From assembly GCA_021029095.1 (NCBI GenBank), contig JAJOHG010000013.1, positions 620,001 to 684,000 on the forward strand: a stretch of DNA of 64,000 nucleotides, read 5' to 3'. Each line of letters opens with the position of its first letter. The stretch's first letter is position 1. The DNA is from Phellopilus nigrolimitatus (taxonomy: Eukaryota > Basidiomycota > Agaricomycetes > Hymenochaetales > Hymenochaetaceae). The notes under the pieces were generated by a model that was given only the letters and a program-made list of their open reading frames with translations, had not been told where the DNA came from and ran no database searches. The translations under genes were made by a program, and so were the position numbers. Shown here one piece after another: positions 1-10,607 of this stretch.

Positions 1-203
1 AGGGAGAACATGTCTGACTCTTATAGCAGCAAGTCATGCACGAGTTAGAGATCGAGTTTGCCCGGTCTTCGGTCCTACTTGCGACTGCAGCAGTACGCGG
101 TGATCCGAGCGTATCTCCTGTAGAGCGTGACGCGTTTGACGAGCTAGTACGTGCATTTGTAAACAATGTCAGGATCTTGTTGCGGAATACGAGGCCTGCA
201 TAG
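1..203 (+). CDS. 3' end of an unidentified gene (partial)
   Basis: Only the last exon is inside the window. It reads from about base 27, after an acceptor ending in TTATAG, to a TAG stop at 201-203. The exon encodes about 58 residues, mostly helical in character, with the segment ELVRAFVNNVRILLRN just before the end. I do not recognise the family. Bases 1-26 are probably the end of the preceding intron. An exon this short could be a chance reading frame, but the good acceptor, the lack of stops and the following AT-rich spacer support it. Confidence 0.45.
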
Positions 204-514
204 CTCTTCCTATTTTTTATTTGGGTCTATCAGTTTGACAAGTCATTTGCTGTACTTGTCCTATTCGCTTCCATGTCGTCAACTGTAGCAAGTTAGTTTA
301 GTTTTATTATTTGAAGCAAACGTGCTGAAGTGCGTCTATGTATAGGAGCTGTCAGTGCGTGAGATTCAGATCACTATGCTTTCACGCTTTCAGCCATGAT
401 CCCACCTGTGCACATCAACTCATGCTCTTAACTTCTGCATCATTTGGCCTTGAACAGCACGTCATTAAATTTGGACAACTGAACTAGCTGAAATTATCGT
501 TCTGACTTCTTACA
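204..514. other. Intergenic spacer
   Basis: This is an AT-rich spacer between the partial gene at the left edge and the Sec14-like gene. It should hold the 3' UTR of the first and the promoter of the second. I see no open frame, strong TATA element or repeat in it. Confidence 0.6.
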
Positions 515-1883
515 ATGTCTCATGAACCTCGCAAACACCCCGAGCTCACGGAGGAACAGGAAAGAGTGCTGCAGACATTTCGGGAAGAGCTATTGGAGGA
601 GGGCGTCATTTCAAAGAGGGAGACACTCTCGGAACGCAGCATGACTGGATCCTATTGTAAGCATTTGTACTGTCTTGCTCTATAAAGCGTCTGACGTTCA
701 TTCAACGTCTGATATCCAATGTAGACGCTTCCTCCGAGCGCCGAAAGTACAACCTGAAGAATGCAAAGATCATGATTAAGAACTGTGTGGAGTGGAGGCG
801 GACGGCCCAAGGCGTTGGGATTGACGAACTCTATCGAAGGCTGGATCCTTATGATGTAGGATAGCAAACTGTTCGAGCATGCTGCTTTCTGTTCTAATGG
901 TCCTTTCTTTTTCAAGTTTCCGGAGAGAGACGAGGTTTTCAAGCACTGGCCAATCTGGTATCACAAAGTGAGCTGATCTCGCGCTATAATTATTATCATC
1001 TGGCAATAACTGTTCTCGCCATACAGACAGACAAGGTGCGATTTCTCGACTTTTCTTCTTCTAGCAACGCTTTATACTATGTTCCAGAGAGGTTGGCCCA
1101 TAAACGTCCACAGCTTAGGTGGAATCGACACTACGGCGCTCTATCAAGTTATCACGCCAGTACGATTCTGGGAGTCGATTCTTTCCGCTGCGGAGGGTGC
1201 GATGCGCGAAATTCTGGCTGGAAGCTCGTACGCTGCTGGAAGGCCAATTGACGATATCTTTGTCATCGTCGACCTGAAAGATTTTGGGTGAAATGTCTTT
1301 CACGGTGCTAGTAATTTTTTAAATCTGATGTTTTTTGGCATGTGACTTAAGATTGGGCAAGTTCTGGCAAATGAAAAGCTTAATTCAAGACTCGTTCCAA
1401 ATTTCACAGGATTACTTTCCTGAGACGTGAGTACAATAGTCTCGAACACAAACACTCATAGATGTTAAATTTTCTCGCAGAATGGGCCTACTGGTTATAA
1501 TCAACGCGCCCTACACGTTCTCCGTTATTTGGAATGTCGTTCGATCGTGGCTTGCCAAAGAAACACAAGACAAGGTGCGGCTCTTCGGTGCAGACTACGA
1601 GCCTTTCCTCCTCGAGCACATTGACGCAGCAAATTTGCCCGCGTCGCTCGGTGGAACGTGCACGTGTGATGATGCGGGTGGCTGCCAGTTTAGTAACGTT
1701 GGACCGTGGATGGAGGACCGGAAGGAGAGGCGTGAGGCGTGGCTGCGAGGGGAAAGATCACGTCCGGGCCTGGGACTGGAAGACAGAGAGAAGGGGAAGG
1801 AAAAGTTGATAGACAGTGCGCCAGTATCCCCTGTGTCGCCAATTCACCACGTTCCTCATTCTATATCTGCGAACGAGTATTGA
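515..1883 (+). CDS. Sec14-like phosphatidylinositol/phosphatidylcholine transfer protein (CRAL-TRIO)
   Basis: This is a cytosolic lipid transfer protein that would exchange phosphatidylinositol and phosphatidylcholine and support Golgi trafficking and phosphoinositide synthesis. The N-terminal CRAL-TRIO-N part holds RFLRARKFNLKNAKIMI, typical of the family. The lipid-binding lobe follows, with RGWPINVHSLGGID, VRFWESI, FVIVDLKDFG, FWQMKSLIQDSFQISQDYF and a last exon with VIINAPYTFSVIWNVV and ETQDKVRLFGADY. The gene has about seven exons. One intermediate exon (about 1027-1035) is only nine bases and encodes Thr-Asp-Lys. The last exon adds a charged tail of about 70 residues. The start was chosen at MSHEPRKHPEL, which leads straight into the conserved N-terminal helix. 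The family is secure; whether it is the main Sec14 or one of its paralogues cannot be told. Confidence 0.93.
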
Positions 1884-2110
1884 CGATATTTTTTCTTCGA
1901 GTATTTCCTCCGTTTTCCTTTTCTTTTTGATATGCATGTACGTATATAGATGATTTGATGATCGACGTATTGTGTTGCGGGTCTATCTATATCTTCCACG
2001 ATGACCCTCACCGTTACAACACAGTGGCCTCAACCGCCCTCATAAATTTACACTCTGCTGGTTTCCTAGCAAGCTCGAAAGGAGATCTCTTGTCCGAAGC
2101 GTTGACAGGG

Positions 2111-3353
2111 ATGGCGGGCGTTCTGACGGTTTTGTTCATATCGGCGCTTTTGGGCATGGTCTCATTCGCCACAGGGATGCTGCCCCTGTTCTTCACGTTC
2201 TCGAGTAAGCATTGACAGTCGTATTGGCCGTCCTTTAAGAAACTAGTCTCACATATAATCCCCGCAGGAGCACGCATTGCTTACCTATCTACTGTCGGGA
2301 CAGGGCTGTTGCTCGGTGCGGCATTAGGTATAATAATCCCGGAGTGAGTAATGTTAGTTTCATGAATAAAGCACCTTGCTCACCATGATGCACTCAGAGG
2401 AGTCGAGACTGCTGGTTTCGTCGAACGCCTCTGATCCGGGAATGAAGGTTGCTCTTTCCCTGCTTTCGGGGTTCGCGTTCATGCTCCTCGTGGAGCAGCT
2501 CTCCTCTGGGCAAACCCATGCCCATAAGCACACACACTCACCACTCCCTGTCACCGCCCCACTCCATCCATTTCGTGATAGCAGCCCTGACCTCGGAGGC
2601 AGTCGCACGCTGAATGGACTCGAAGAGGAGTTCATTATGTCATCTGCCGAAGCGGGAGGTGTAGAGGTAGTCGACGACGCAGCAGAAAGCCAAGCTCGAG
2701 CTGGGAGAGCACGCGCATTACCATTAACTATTGGTTTAGTGATACACAGCTTGGCGGATGGGCTCGCGCTTGGTGCATCTGCTCTTCCAAGGAGCGGTGA
2801 TAGAGAAGGGGAAGGGAACAACAATGCAGTATTGTCGGGTCCGAGCACGCAATTGTCGTTCGTGGTACTTTTGGCGTTGATCGTCCACAAAGGTGAATTG
2901 AGCATAACTTCTAAGATATTCCGACACTATTCCTGACCTCATAGCTTAGCACCAACTGCTCTCGCGTTCTCCACGTCACTGTTATCCACATCGCTCCCGC
3001 CTACTGAATGCAGAAAACATATCGCAGTTTTCAGCTTGTCTACACCTATCGGTGCTCTTATGACCTTTGGTGTTCTTACTTTACTGGGTGCCGGTGCTGG
3101 TGGAGACTGGGCGGGGATCGCTCTGCTTGTTTCTGTAAGTCTTCTTATTTTTATGAACTCGTTTCAGTGTTAATTGCTGGTATAGGGCGGGACCTTTCTG
3201 TATGTGGCGACTGTCTTGCAGCCTGTGTCCCATCAAGAAAGTCACCTGCCTTCATCACCAGAGATGAGCGAGAAGGTTCGAGCAGGACTAATCGTCCTTG
3301 GCATGTTCATACCTTTTTGCATATCGTTGGTCAGTGGTGGGCACGAGCATTAG
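2111..3353 (+). CDS. ZIP-family metal transporter, ZIP9/ATX2 type
   Basis: This is a multi-pass membrane protein expected to move zinc or manganese into the cytosol, probably from the Golgi (ATX2 in yeast, SLC39A9 in animals). Membrane segments can be read at the N-terminus (LTVLFISALLGMVSFATGM), in KVALSLLSGFAFMLLVEQL and in the last exons. Metal-binding helices IV and V are recognisable as HSLADGLALGASA and LALIVHKAPTALAFS, the latter being the signature of this subfamily. A His-rich loop (HAHKHTH) follows the third helix. The C-terminus ends in SGGHEH. Near 2398-2412 the conserved IPEGVET reading does not connect in frame with the following LVSSNASDPG; either a weak acceptor (GAG at 2405-2407) is used or there is a small indel. 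Confidence 0.88.
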
Positions 3354-3717
3354 CTGCTCAAATGTGCAATTGTTTACTAGATCTTCATTATTACTTTCCG
3401 GACTTGTTTCTGATACCTTCATCATACATGTATACCGTATTCTCGTATACTCATATATCTTTACTGCAGGGCGATGCCCACCGCTCGCTGAGCGCCTCTG
3501 ATACAGGTTTTTCATTGGTGCGCCTCCCCTAAAAAGGAAATACCCCGCCTTCGGGACCGACGCCCGACGTCAGTCGTCGCTACCGACTATCATATGCTGG
3601 AGTCACACCGTTCCCACTGAGTATATAAGGCCACGTCTTTGAACCTTTAAGACACTGCAACCTGTCGCACATGAGCCACATGTGAACTTCGCTTTGGATT
3701 TTACTCAGTATTGACAT
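3354..3717. promoter_or_regulatory. ZIP 3' region and DNA ligase promoter with TATA box
   Basis: The spacer between the ZIP stop and the ligase start holds a clear TATA element, GTATATAAGG, at 3621-3630, the right distance upstream of the ligase coding region. A tiny upstream reading frame (ATG at 3671, four codons then TGA) lies between the TATA box and the likely start, and could dampen translation. Open frames at 3354-3530 are continuations of ZIP shadow frames and are not supported as genes. Confidence 0.5.
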
Positions 3718-5597
3718 ATGTCATCCTCCACGCTGTCATCAATGGAGTCGAACCAAAGAAGTATCTCGCGGACGGCGATGAATGCGAAGCAAAGTCGCAG
3801 ACAAGGTTGGTCACCGCCTCTTTCTCCTGGCCAGGGTGAGCTAACATTACGGGGTAGTAACTCTGTATACAAAATCAAGCGAACGTGGGACCACTACTAT
3901 TGGTTTGTTTTTCATATGTATATGTGTTTTGTCACAAACCCAATATTAAACTTCTGTCTTTCAGCACTTGTCCTGTACGATGTGCCGAATCTCGTCTTCC
4001 TTCTCTTTGCTGAGTCTCTTTTCCCATCTACTAAGGCATGGCGAAATCAAGCTCGCGTCCCTGTGGACGCGCGCACTTGCAAACACCTCCGTTCCGTCCT
4101 CGGCGACGCGTACGAGGACGCGCGCATCAAACACATGAACCCAAATGGCACTTCCTCCGGCTCTGCTGCGAGTAAGAAGAAAGGCAAGAGTGTGGGTAAG
4201 ACTGCCACGAAAAGGAAGAAGAGCGACGAGGACGATGAGGATGAAGATGGTAGGGGGAGTCCCAAGAAGGCTAGGTCAACCAAGTCGGGCAGCAAGCCTG
4301 CATCGAAGGTTAAATCCGATGACGAAGACGGAGAGGAAAGCGATGCAGATAAGACGAAAGTCGAAGTCTTGCTCGCCGTAAAGTGGGATCTTGAGAAAGG
4401 TGCGGACCCGACTGGATGGTGGGTGTCCGAGAAGCTAGATGGAGTTCGGTATGTGCACATGACACCCGCTGTTAAGACCCTTTACTGAAAAGCGTCCCAG
4501 AGTGTTTTGGGATGGCACAAGGATGTTAAGTCGACTTGGAAACCCGTTTACTCCTCCAAAGTGGTTTGTTGAGGGTATGTATTGCTTTTGCTCCTGATAT
4601 GATATGATACCAACCATTGAACTTTCTTTCAGATCTTCCAAAAGATGTCACGCTAGACGGAGAGGTTGGTCTCGCTTCTTCTCATTCAGCACATACTAGA
4701 GTGCTAAAATTATCTGCAGCTCTTCGGCGGGCGGGGCCAATTCCAGAGCACGGTCTCAATTGTGAAGACGCCCAACACTCCGCGCTGGAAGGACATTACG
4801 TTTCAAATTTTCGACGTACCATCGATGGGCGCTGAGCCCTTTGAGGACCGTTTCAATTGGCTCAAGTCGACGTTCATGAAACTCTCTGGTGAGAGGAAGC
4901 ATAATCATGTGACGGTCGTGGAACAATTGAAGGCGAAGAGCCACGAGCATGTATTGGAGATGCTAAAGGAAGTGGAGCAGGCGGGCGGCGAGGGCCTCAT
5001 GCTGAGAAAGTCTGGATCGTAAGTTGCCGCTAGCCCTTCCCTCCCTGAACTGAGCTGACCAAAACTCCCAGTCTATATGAGGGTCGCAGATCTTCAACAT
5101 TGCAGAAAATAAAGGTTCATAGTCTTCTTCTTCTTACCTAAAGCTTGAACTCGATTATTATTCCAGACTTTCTACGATGCGGAAGCTAAAGTCACAGGAT
5201 ACATTCCTGGAAAAGGTAAGAATAAGGGTGTGACGGGCGCACTCAAATGCGTGATGGCATCCGGAAAGGTGAGCCACAATCCAATGATTGACAGTAAAAA
5301 TCATAGACTCAGCAACTTCTTTTAGACATTCAGCGTGGGTACGGGCTTCAGCGACAAGCAGCGCAGGAGCCCGCCTCCGGTCGGAGCAATCATTACGTAC
5401 CGCTTTCAGGAACTCACTCTAGACGGTGTACCAAGGTGCGCCCGTGTTTGCGCATTAGCCAGGTCCTTCCCTGATTATGCTGCTTCAGGTTTCCGTCATA
5501 CACAGGCGAGGCAGTAGACAAGGATGAGCCAACAGATGCACAGATACCTGACGTGCGGATAGTCGCAGCAAGCACAGGTGTAAATGAAGATGTGTGA
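3718..5597 (+). CDS. ATP-dependent DNA ligase with N-terminal SWIM-type zinc finger
   Basis: The protein has a small ATP-dependent DNA ligase core. The adenylation domain starts with nucleophile motif EKLDGVR (Lys codon 4432-4434). It continues with RVFWDG, LSRLGNPFTPPKWF, DVTLDGE, GGEGLMLRKSGS and the KIK motif in LQKIKTFYDAEAKVTGY, and ends with an OB-fold part (VGAIITYRFQELTLDGVPRFP). In front sits a SWIM-like zinc finger, HYYCTCPAWRNQ then ARTCKHL (CxC...CxH), followed by an acidic, Lys-rich linker of about 80 residues. At least eight introns are present. Such ligases seal nicked DNA in repair; SWIM fingers bind DNA or proteins. The start is uncertain. The frame opening with ATG at 3718 and the conserved YLADGDECEAKSQ frame differ by one base in the A-run at 3755-3757. 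Upstream TATA box at 3621 fits this start. Confidence 0.85.
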
Positions 5598-7051
5598 CCG
5601 CCTCGCCTGGTAATATATGGAGGCCCTTTTACTATTTATTTCTTGTGTCGTTTGAATTTTAGGCTATGCGGACTATATTTTTGATAAACAGACGTGACAT
5701 TTCTATTTGGATACACATACGAGTTTAAACCGATAAGCAAAGCTCCCCTCATCATCGGGGCTCATTAATTTCTGTAGGATGAAACGGAAAAACAAGCTTG
5801 TACAACCTTAGACTACATCGGAAATTAAAGCACATGCAAACTCACAGATGTATGTTCACCGGCCAGTTCTGAAATATCAGTTCGCAATCAGGACAGATCA
5901 AGGTAGAGCTAGACATAGTTTCGGATCTTCTGTAACAGGTGATGCTATATAACTTGATGTGTAAGCCCAAGAACGTGGACTGCAGCCGCAAAGTCGAAGC
6001 GAGCCAAACAAATTTGCGGAATCGCAAGGCTAGGATTCTGCTACTCTGAGAAGAGCACAAGAAGCGGGTCAGCGCCCATTTCCCTTAGAAAGGATGTCAT
6101 CGAGAGAACGGAAGAACACGAGGTAGATGCCAATAAGACACTGCCAGTAGGCGTTTCTTCGCAGGATCTTTCAAGATTTTCGGTTTTGAGCTGTAAGCCG
6201 GGGTGAGAACCTCCTTGGCTCGTTCGCGACCGTGTACGAATAATCGTGAGTTTCACTGCACCCGAGTGACGCGAGTATTATTCTGACTCATAAAAGGCCT
6301 ACGCGCGAAGTGCTTTCGATTTCGTTTTGTCTATTTTGTCAACTTTGCCGATCTCGGAGCATCGAGAAGCGCCAGGAAGTCAAATGGTAGTACGCCGTAG
6401 ATAAACACGCCAGGTCCTCGGTAGTGAAATGAACGGCGCGACTTCCACGCCCGATAAAGCGGCGCTAGATAGGTGCGCATGTAGGTGAACGTGTCCGACT
6501 GCAAATAGGCACCAAGGTTATTGAAGCGATCTTAAGACGATAAATAGCATGTCGGCGAACGACGTTGGCAAGCCTAAATAAGGAGGTCAGGGGGAGATCA
6601 GTCCTTCGAGAACGCACGTATCAGCTATACTGCAGTACTAGCCGTTAAAATCACGGTACGGAAGTAATGCCAGCAAAGGCCAGCGGGGTGTGCAATCCGT
6701 GCCGCTGACGAGCAAGTTGCAGTTCGCGGCTGACTCAGTGACGGGTTAAGGTCACGTGATGCTACATGCAATTGTGTGACACACGCGTTCGTCACATCGC
6801 GTTTTAACACAAACAACTTTACCATTGAATGTGACGCCTTCTATTTTTCAGAGTTCAATCGCCCGGAGCTTAGCAGTAAGTAACAGATTTCATTGATATT
6901 ATTGATACATTTCACAGAGATCGAACAAGAAAAACTACCTATTAAAACACAGTGAGTTCGAGAAAAAAAGAAAGCCCTATTAGTTGCGCATCTAAAGCAG
7001 CCAGTCATTATAGTAAAATATATCTCCAGTAAGTGTCCCCGGAGGAAGGTT
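5598..7051. other. Long convergent intergenic region
   Basis: This is 1.45 kb between two converging genes (ligase + and Tcp11 -), unusually long for this window. Only short open frames occur (for example minus-strand frames at 5842-6060 and 6041-6256) and none shows a recognisable domain. Two textbook regulatory motifs are present, TGACTCA at 6731-6737 and the palindrome TCACGTGA at 6752-6759, but no start codon of a convincing gene lies nearby. It may hold a non-coding transcript or a decayed gene. Confidence 0.4.
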
Positions 7052-9893
7052 TCATGCGGGCAGAAAGCCGCCTTGGTCGTAGAACGGGAAGTATACGCGC
7101 AGGTGCAGCACCGCGAGTTTCGCGAGCCGTTCCGCTAGCACGCGGATCTCCTCAGAAAGCGGCTCCAGTCCTGTCTTCGTCTTCAATCCATCCAAATCGT
7201 CCTCAGCCCCGGGCTCCCTTGGCGCATCCTCAACCGCGAACGGGCTCTGGTTCTGGCCTAGGCGCTGCTGTACGCCCGCATTCCAGAACGCGAAGAAGCG
7301 GGGGATAAGCGCCTTCAGCAGCGCCACGGCAAGCTTCTTGCGAAATACTAGAGACACGGCAGAATCCGCGTGCATATGCGTGCTGCACCAGTTCGTGACG
7401 GAGTCGACGAGCTCCGCGTCAGGGGGTGCAAAACTTGTCGAGCTTTCGCCATCCGCATCTTTCGCTGTCAATCTCGTTTGTCCCGAGCGCACGTTCTCAA
7501 TCGTGTGTGCGATATGCAGAACGGTAGAAGCATCGAATTACGCCAATGAGACAAATTCGGATTCTCTGTTTGCGCGGTGCCGTCCTTGAGGCCATGGTCT
7601 TTACAGAAGCAGACGCCCGGTCTGGGTGGCCCGACGGCAGCGATCTCCCTCTTCAGTTGCACCAGCTCGTCATCTGAGACCGATATGCGCTTTCCCTTTT
7701 TTGGTGGGGACGCGTACACAAACTGTCTGAACATGGATAGAAACATGAAGCTCGCGGTGATGTCGGCCGCGTCGGCGGTGAGCATCAACAGCCGCGAGTG
7801 GTCGAGGTACAAGGTTTCTGGATACCCAGGCTGCACGCTCACCTGATACGTCGGCTGCTTCTTTGTTACGGGCGTCGTTGTCGGACTCGTTGGGAGCGTA
7901 GCGGAAGTTTTGATAGGAGGAAAGACGATGAGATCGACGAGTGCGGGTAGGACAGTCGCGACGATTTTCAGCACGGACGACAGGGACTTCAGTTGGTTCG
8001 GCGGTGGCAAAACCGCACCTACAGCGTTATGAAGGTCCGGGGTCGACGTAATCTTCTCGTACGATTTGCTTAACCAAGCACGCGTCACAGGAATATCGGG
8101 ATCTACCCGTCTCTCGAAGATAGCGCCTTCGAACTGTGGAGCGGATGCAAGTAAGTGAGGACGTAAATGTGCAAGGAGATGATTCGCCAAGTCCTGAAGT
8201 AGATCAAAGGAACATTAAATCATAGCCACGGCAAACATGCTGTGCAACTCACGAGTCTCATAAACTCGAGCAACTCAAAGCACATCCTGATCGCCGCCAA
8301 TGCATCTACCAAGCGACCCTCTTTACCCGGACCACACTTTCCTGCAATGCCTATCATCGCGTCCAGCATTGGATCTCTGGCTGGCGCACAAGTGCTCCCG
8401 TAACAACCCGCCTACTGCAACGAGCAACTTTCCAGGATCAAAGACGCCATGTCGCAATTGCTGCTCGATCAATGGTACGTCGAACGCTTCATGCAGCCAT
8501 GCCACACTAGCCTCCTCGGGGACTGTGAGGCGTCGTGGTCGAAGCACATGATTTGGTGGATGTGTCCCAGGCGTCCCAGATCGAATAGGCACAGGCGGTG
8601 AAGGAGGAATCACCACAGCAAGGACAACTTCGCGGAGCTCCTCGACGAGAGGGCCAATGCGTAAGGGAATATGAATTGGAAGTGAGTCTTCGCAAGGGAG
8701 GTGCTCGCACGTCTCCTTCAATTTGCGATCGGCATTTCTGGCATTCGTCGCGCAATGGCACGCGTGCCGGTGCATGTGCCTCATGTCGTCGAAAGATACG
8801 CACGAGCAACCCGCTTCAAGCTCAGATTTGACTGCGCACCAGTACATGTCCGATGTCTCGCGCTTGCGCTTCGAGTCTGTGGGTCGGAACTGGAGCCCAA
8901 TATCAAAAAGGAGATCGTGGCCTGCAAGCGATTAGATATCAGAAACGAGGCAAGGCGATTTAAGATTTAGAATGGAGACACTTACGAAGCTGAGGGTTCT
9001 TCATGATTGCGTCCAGATCTAGCTCTTGGAGGGTATACCGGTTGATGGGTGGGAGGATCGGCGGAACATAGAAAGAGCCGACGCGTTCGACACTCTGATT
9101 CGAAGAACTACGCTGCGGAGAAAGGGAGGAAAGGTGCACGCCGTCTATCATGGATGCAAAGCGGAAGGCAACACAGGACTGGTGCAGGCAGCCACGAGAC
9201 GAACCTGGACATCAGTAGGCGAGGTCAGCTAAGAGACGAAGAACTGGCACGGAAAAAGAGCGGACCAGTGCTGAAAGGGGTTGGACGGGGCGAAGAAGAC
9301 GAAGAGGAAGCTGTCGACGAGAAGGGAGAGCTGAAGTCGGAGAAAGACTGCGGGCTCGAACGGGGATCATCGAGCGTGTGTGCGGGAGAAGGGGCGGGCG
9401 CATTGTAGGTCAGACCCGAGGTAGGGAAGCGGAAGGCGTGCAGAGCGTATGGTGGCGTGATACGCTTGTTATACAGGCGGAAGAAGCTCCTCCTAGAGGT
9501 GAGCTCTTTGCGACGGCGTTTGCGTCTCAGCTTTTCAGTCGGAGAGGTTGGTGTGGTCTGCGGGAGCTCGGCAAGACGGAGGCATTTGGCGGGCCGACGG
9601 GAAGATGGCGACGGGGTGGACGACGACGACGAAGAGGAAGAGGACGGTGGGGAGGAACAAGCTGAGCTCACGGTCGACCTGGAATTCTCGCGATAGCACT
9701 GGGATGCCGCGGCGGCGGCGGCGGCAGCAGCAGCGACGTCGATGCTCAACCTCCTGCCTGACTTGCGCGGGGCACGGACACTGCTCAGGTCGTCTTCATC
9801 GTCGTCCTCGTCTGTGGGCGAGGGCTTGCGCTTGCGCGCGTTGAGCTGTTCGACGTGTACGGCATCGGGAGCAGGGGGATGGGAGTTAACCAT
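7052..9893 (-). CDS. Tcp11/SOK1-family protein
   Basis: This belongs to the Tcp11 family, whose yeast member SOK1 suppresses loss of cAMP-dependent protein kinase; its biochemical activity is unknown. The N-terminal 220 residues are disordered, with a run of 11 alanines (GCC/GCA repeat near 9705-9740) and long serine runs. Then comes a conserved segment PPINRYTLQELDLDAI, a domain with RPRRLTVPEEASVAWLHEAF and LREHCAP-like residues, and the Tcp11 core including YLDHSRLLMLTADAADITA, FLSMFRQFVYA and LKREIAAVGPPRPGVCF. Clear introns are at about 8932-8985 and 8194-8252. Near 7530-7541 the frame changes between SHWRNS and VLHIAHTIENV without a usable intron, which looks like a one-base deletion. 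The start at 9893 opens the long frame without an earlier stop. Confidence 0.85.
9705..9740. repeat. Trinucleotide (GCC/GCA) repeat encoding polyalanine
   Basis: On the + strand this reads as GGC and AGC/GCA triplets in tandem. In the Tcp11/SOK1 gene on the minus strand it encodes a run of 11 alanines within a disordered region. Such repeats tend to vary in length between strains. Confidence 0.7.
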
Positions 9894-10607
9894 GTATATG
9901 TGGGCAGTGTGGGCAGGGTAGACACGCGGGGAGGGGGGGAGGAAGGGGGGGAAGGTGGTGGAGGTTAAATAGGAGGGGACAGGAGGATAATGGGTCGCAG
10001 TCGCCTCGCCCGGCCGGTGGCCTTTCGCCCTCGCCGTTGGCGGCTGTCTGCAGCAAGGCTGAATACGATCGCCCGCTTTCCATTTTAATCCATATACCCC
10101 CTATAATTTTATGTAATTTATATATTTGTTTATTTTATTTTGGCTTTGCGACTGGACCGGACAATTATTTCCAACGAGCTTTCCATACGACAACTCGGGG
10201 CTGTCGTGCGGCTTTGGCGTGTCCGTGTCCCTGCTGTCCCTGCTGTCCCTGCCCTTCCCTGTATCCGCCTTTTCAACTTGCTCCTTTCGACACATCAGCC
10301 CAATTTCCGCCTGCCTGTCAACTTGCCGTCTTCGTTCTATTGACCTCCCATCTTGAGCCGTCCGGCGCGTGTGTGCTGCACATCCGGTCCCAGTACGCAG
10401 GTCGGATCGGCGGCGGAAGTCTCAGCTCGCCTAATGCGACTCGGCGTTGCCCCTGCCCTCGCCGCTACGCTCGGCTCTGCAGTCGCTCCGCGCTTCGACA
10501 ATGCATTTTTCTCTGCAAATTCAGCGACGTTCTCCTGTCTGGTCGGCTTGTCAATCAAACCTCGCAACCATCATGGCCGTATATATCTCCTTTCTCGCGG
10601 CAGTATC
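9894..10607. promoter_or_regulatory. Probable Tcp11 promoter region, pyrimidine-rich
   Basis: Just upstream of the Tcp11 start the sequence has long G runs on the + strand (9928-9962), so C runs on the coding strand. Further out lies a pyrimidine-rich stretch with a short tandem repeat of GTCCCTGCT at about 10227-10253. AT-rich sequence sits at 10090-10140. Open frames here overlap in several frames on both strands and look like composition effects. Confidence 0.35.
10227..10253 (+). repeat. Short tandem repeat, unit GTCCCTGCT
   Basis: Three near-perfect copies of a nine-base unit are followed by related CCCTTCCCTG sequence. They lie in the gene-poor region upstream of the Tcp11 gene. No function is evident. 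Confidence 0.6.

Noticed and set aside
3008..3532. Plus-strand open frame of 174 codons
   Set aside because: It is the wrong frame through the ZIP transporter's last exons, introns and 3' region; the correct frame shows conserved ZIP sequence.
5842..6256. Two overlapping minus-strand frames in the convergent gap
   Set aside because: They are in different frames with no fitting intron and no recognisable protein.
6761..6806. Inverted GTGAC...GTCAC sequence, considered as a hairpin or insertion end
   Set aside because: The arms are only five bases and there is no partner or target duplication.
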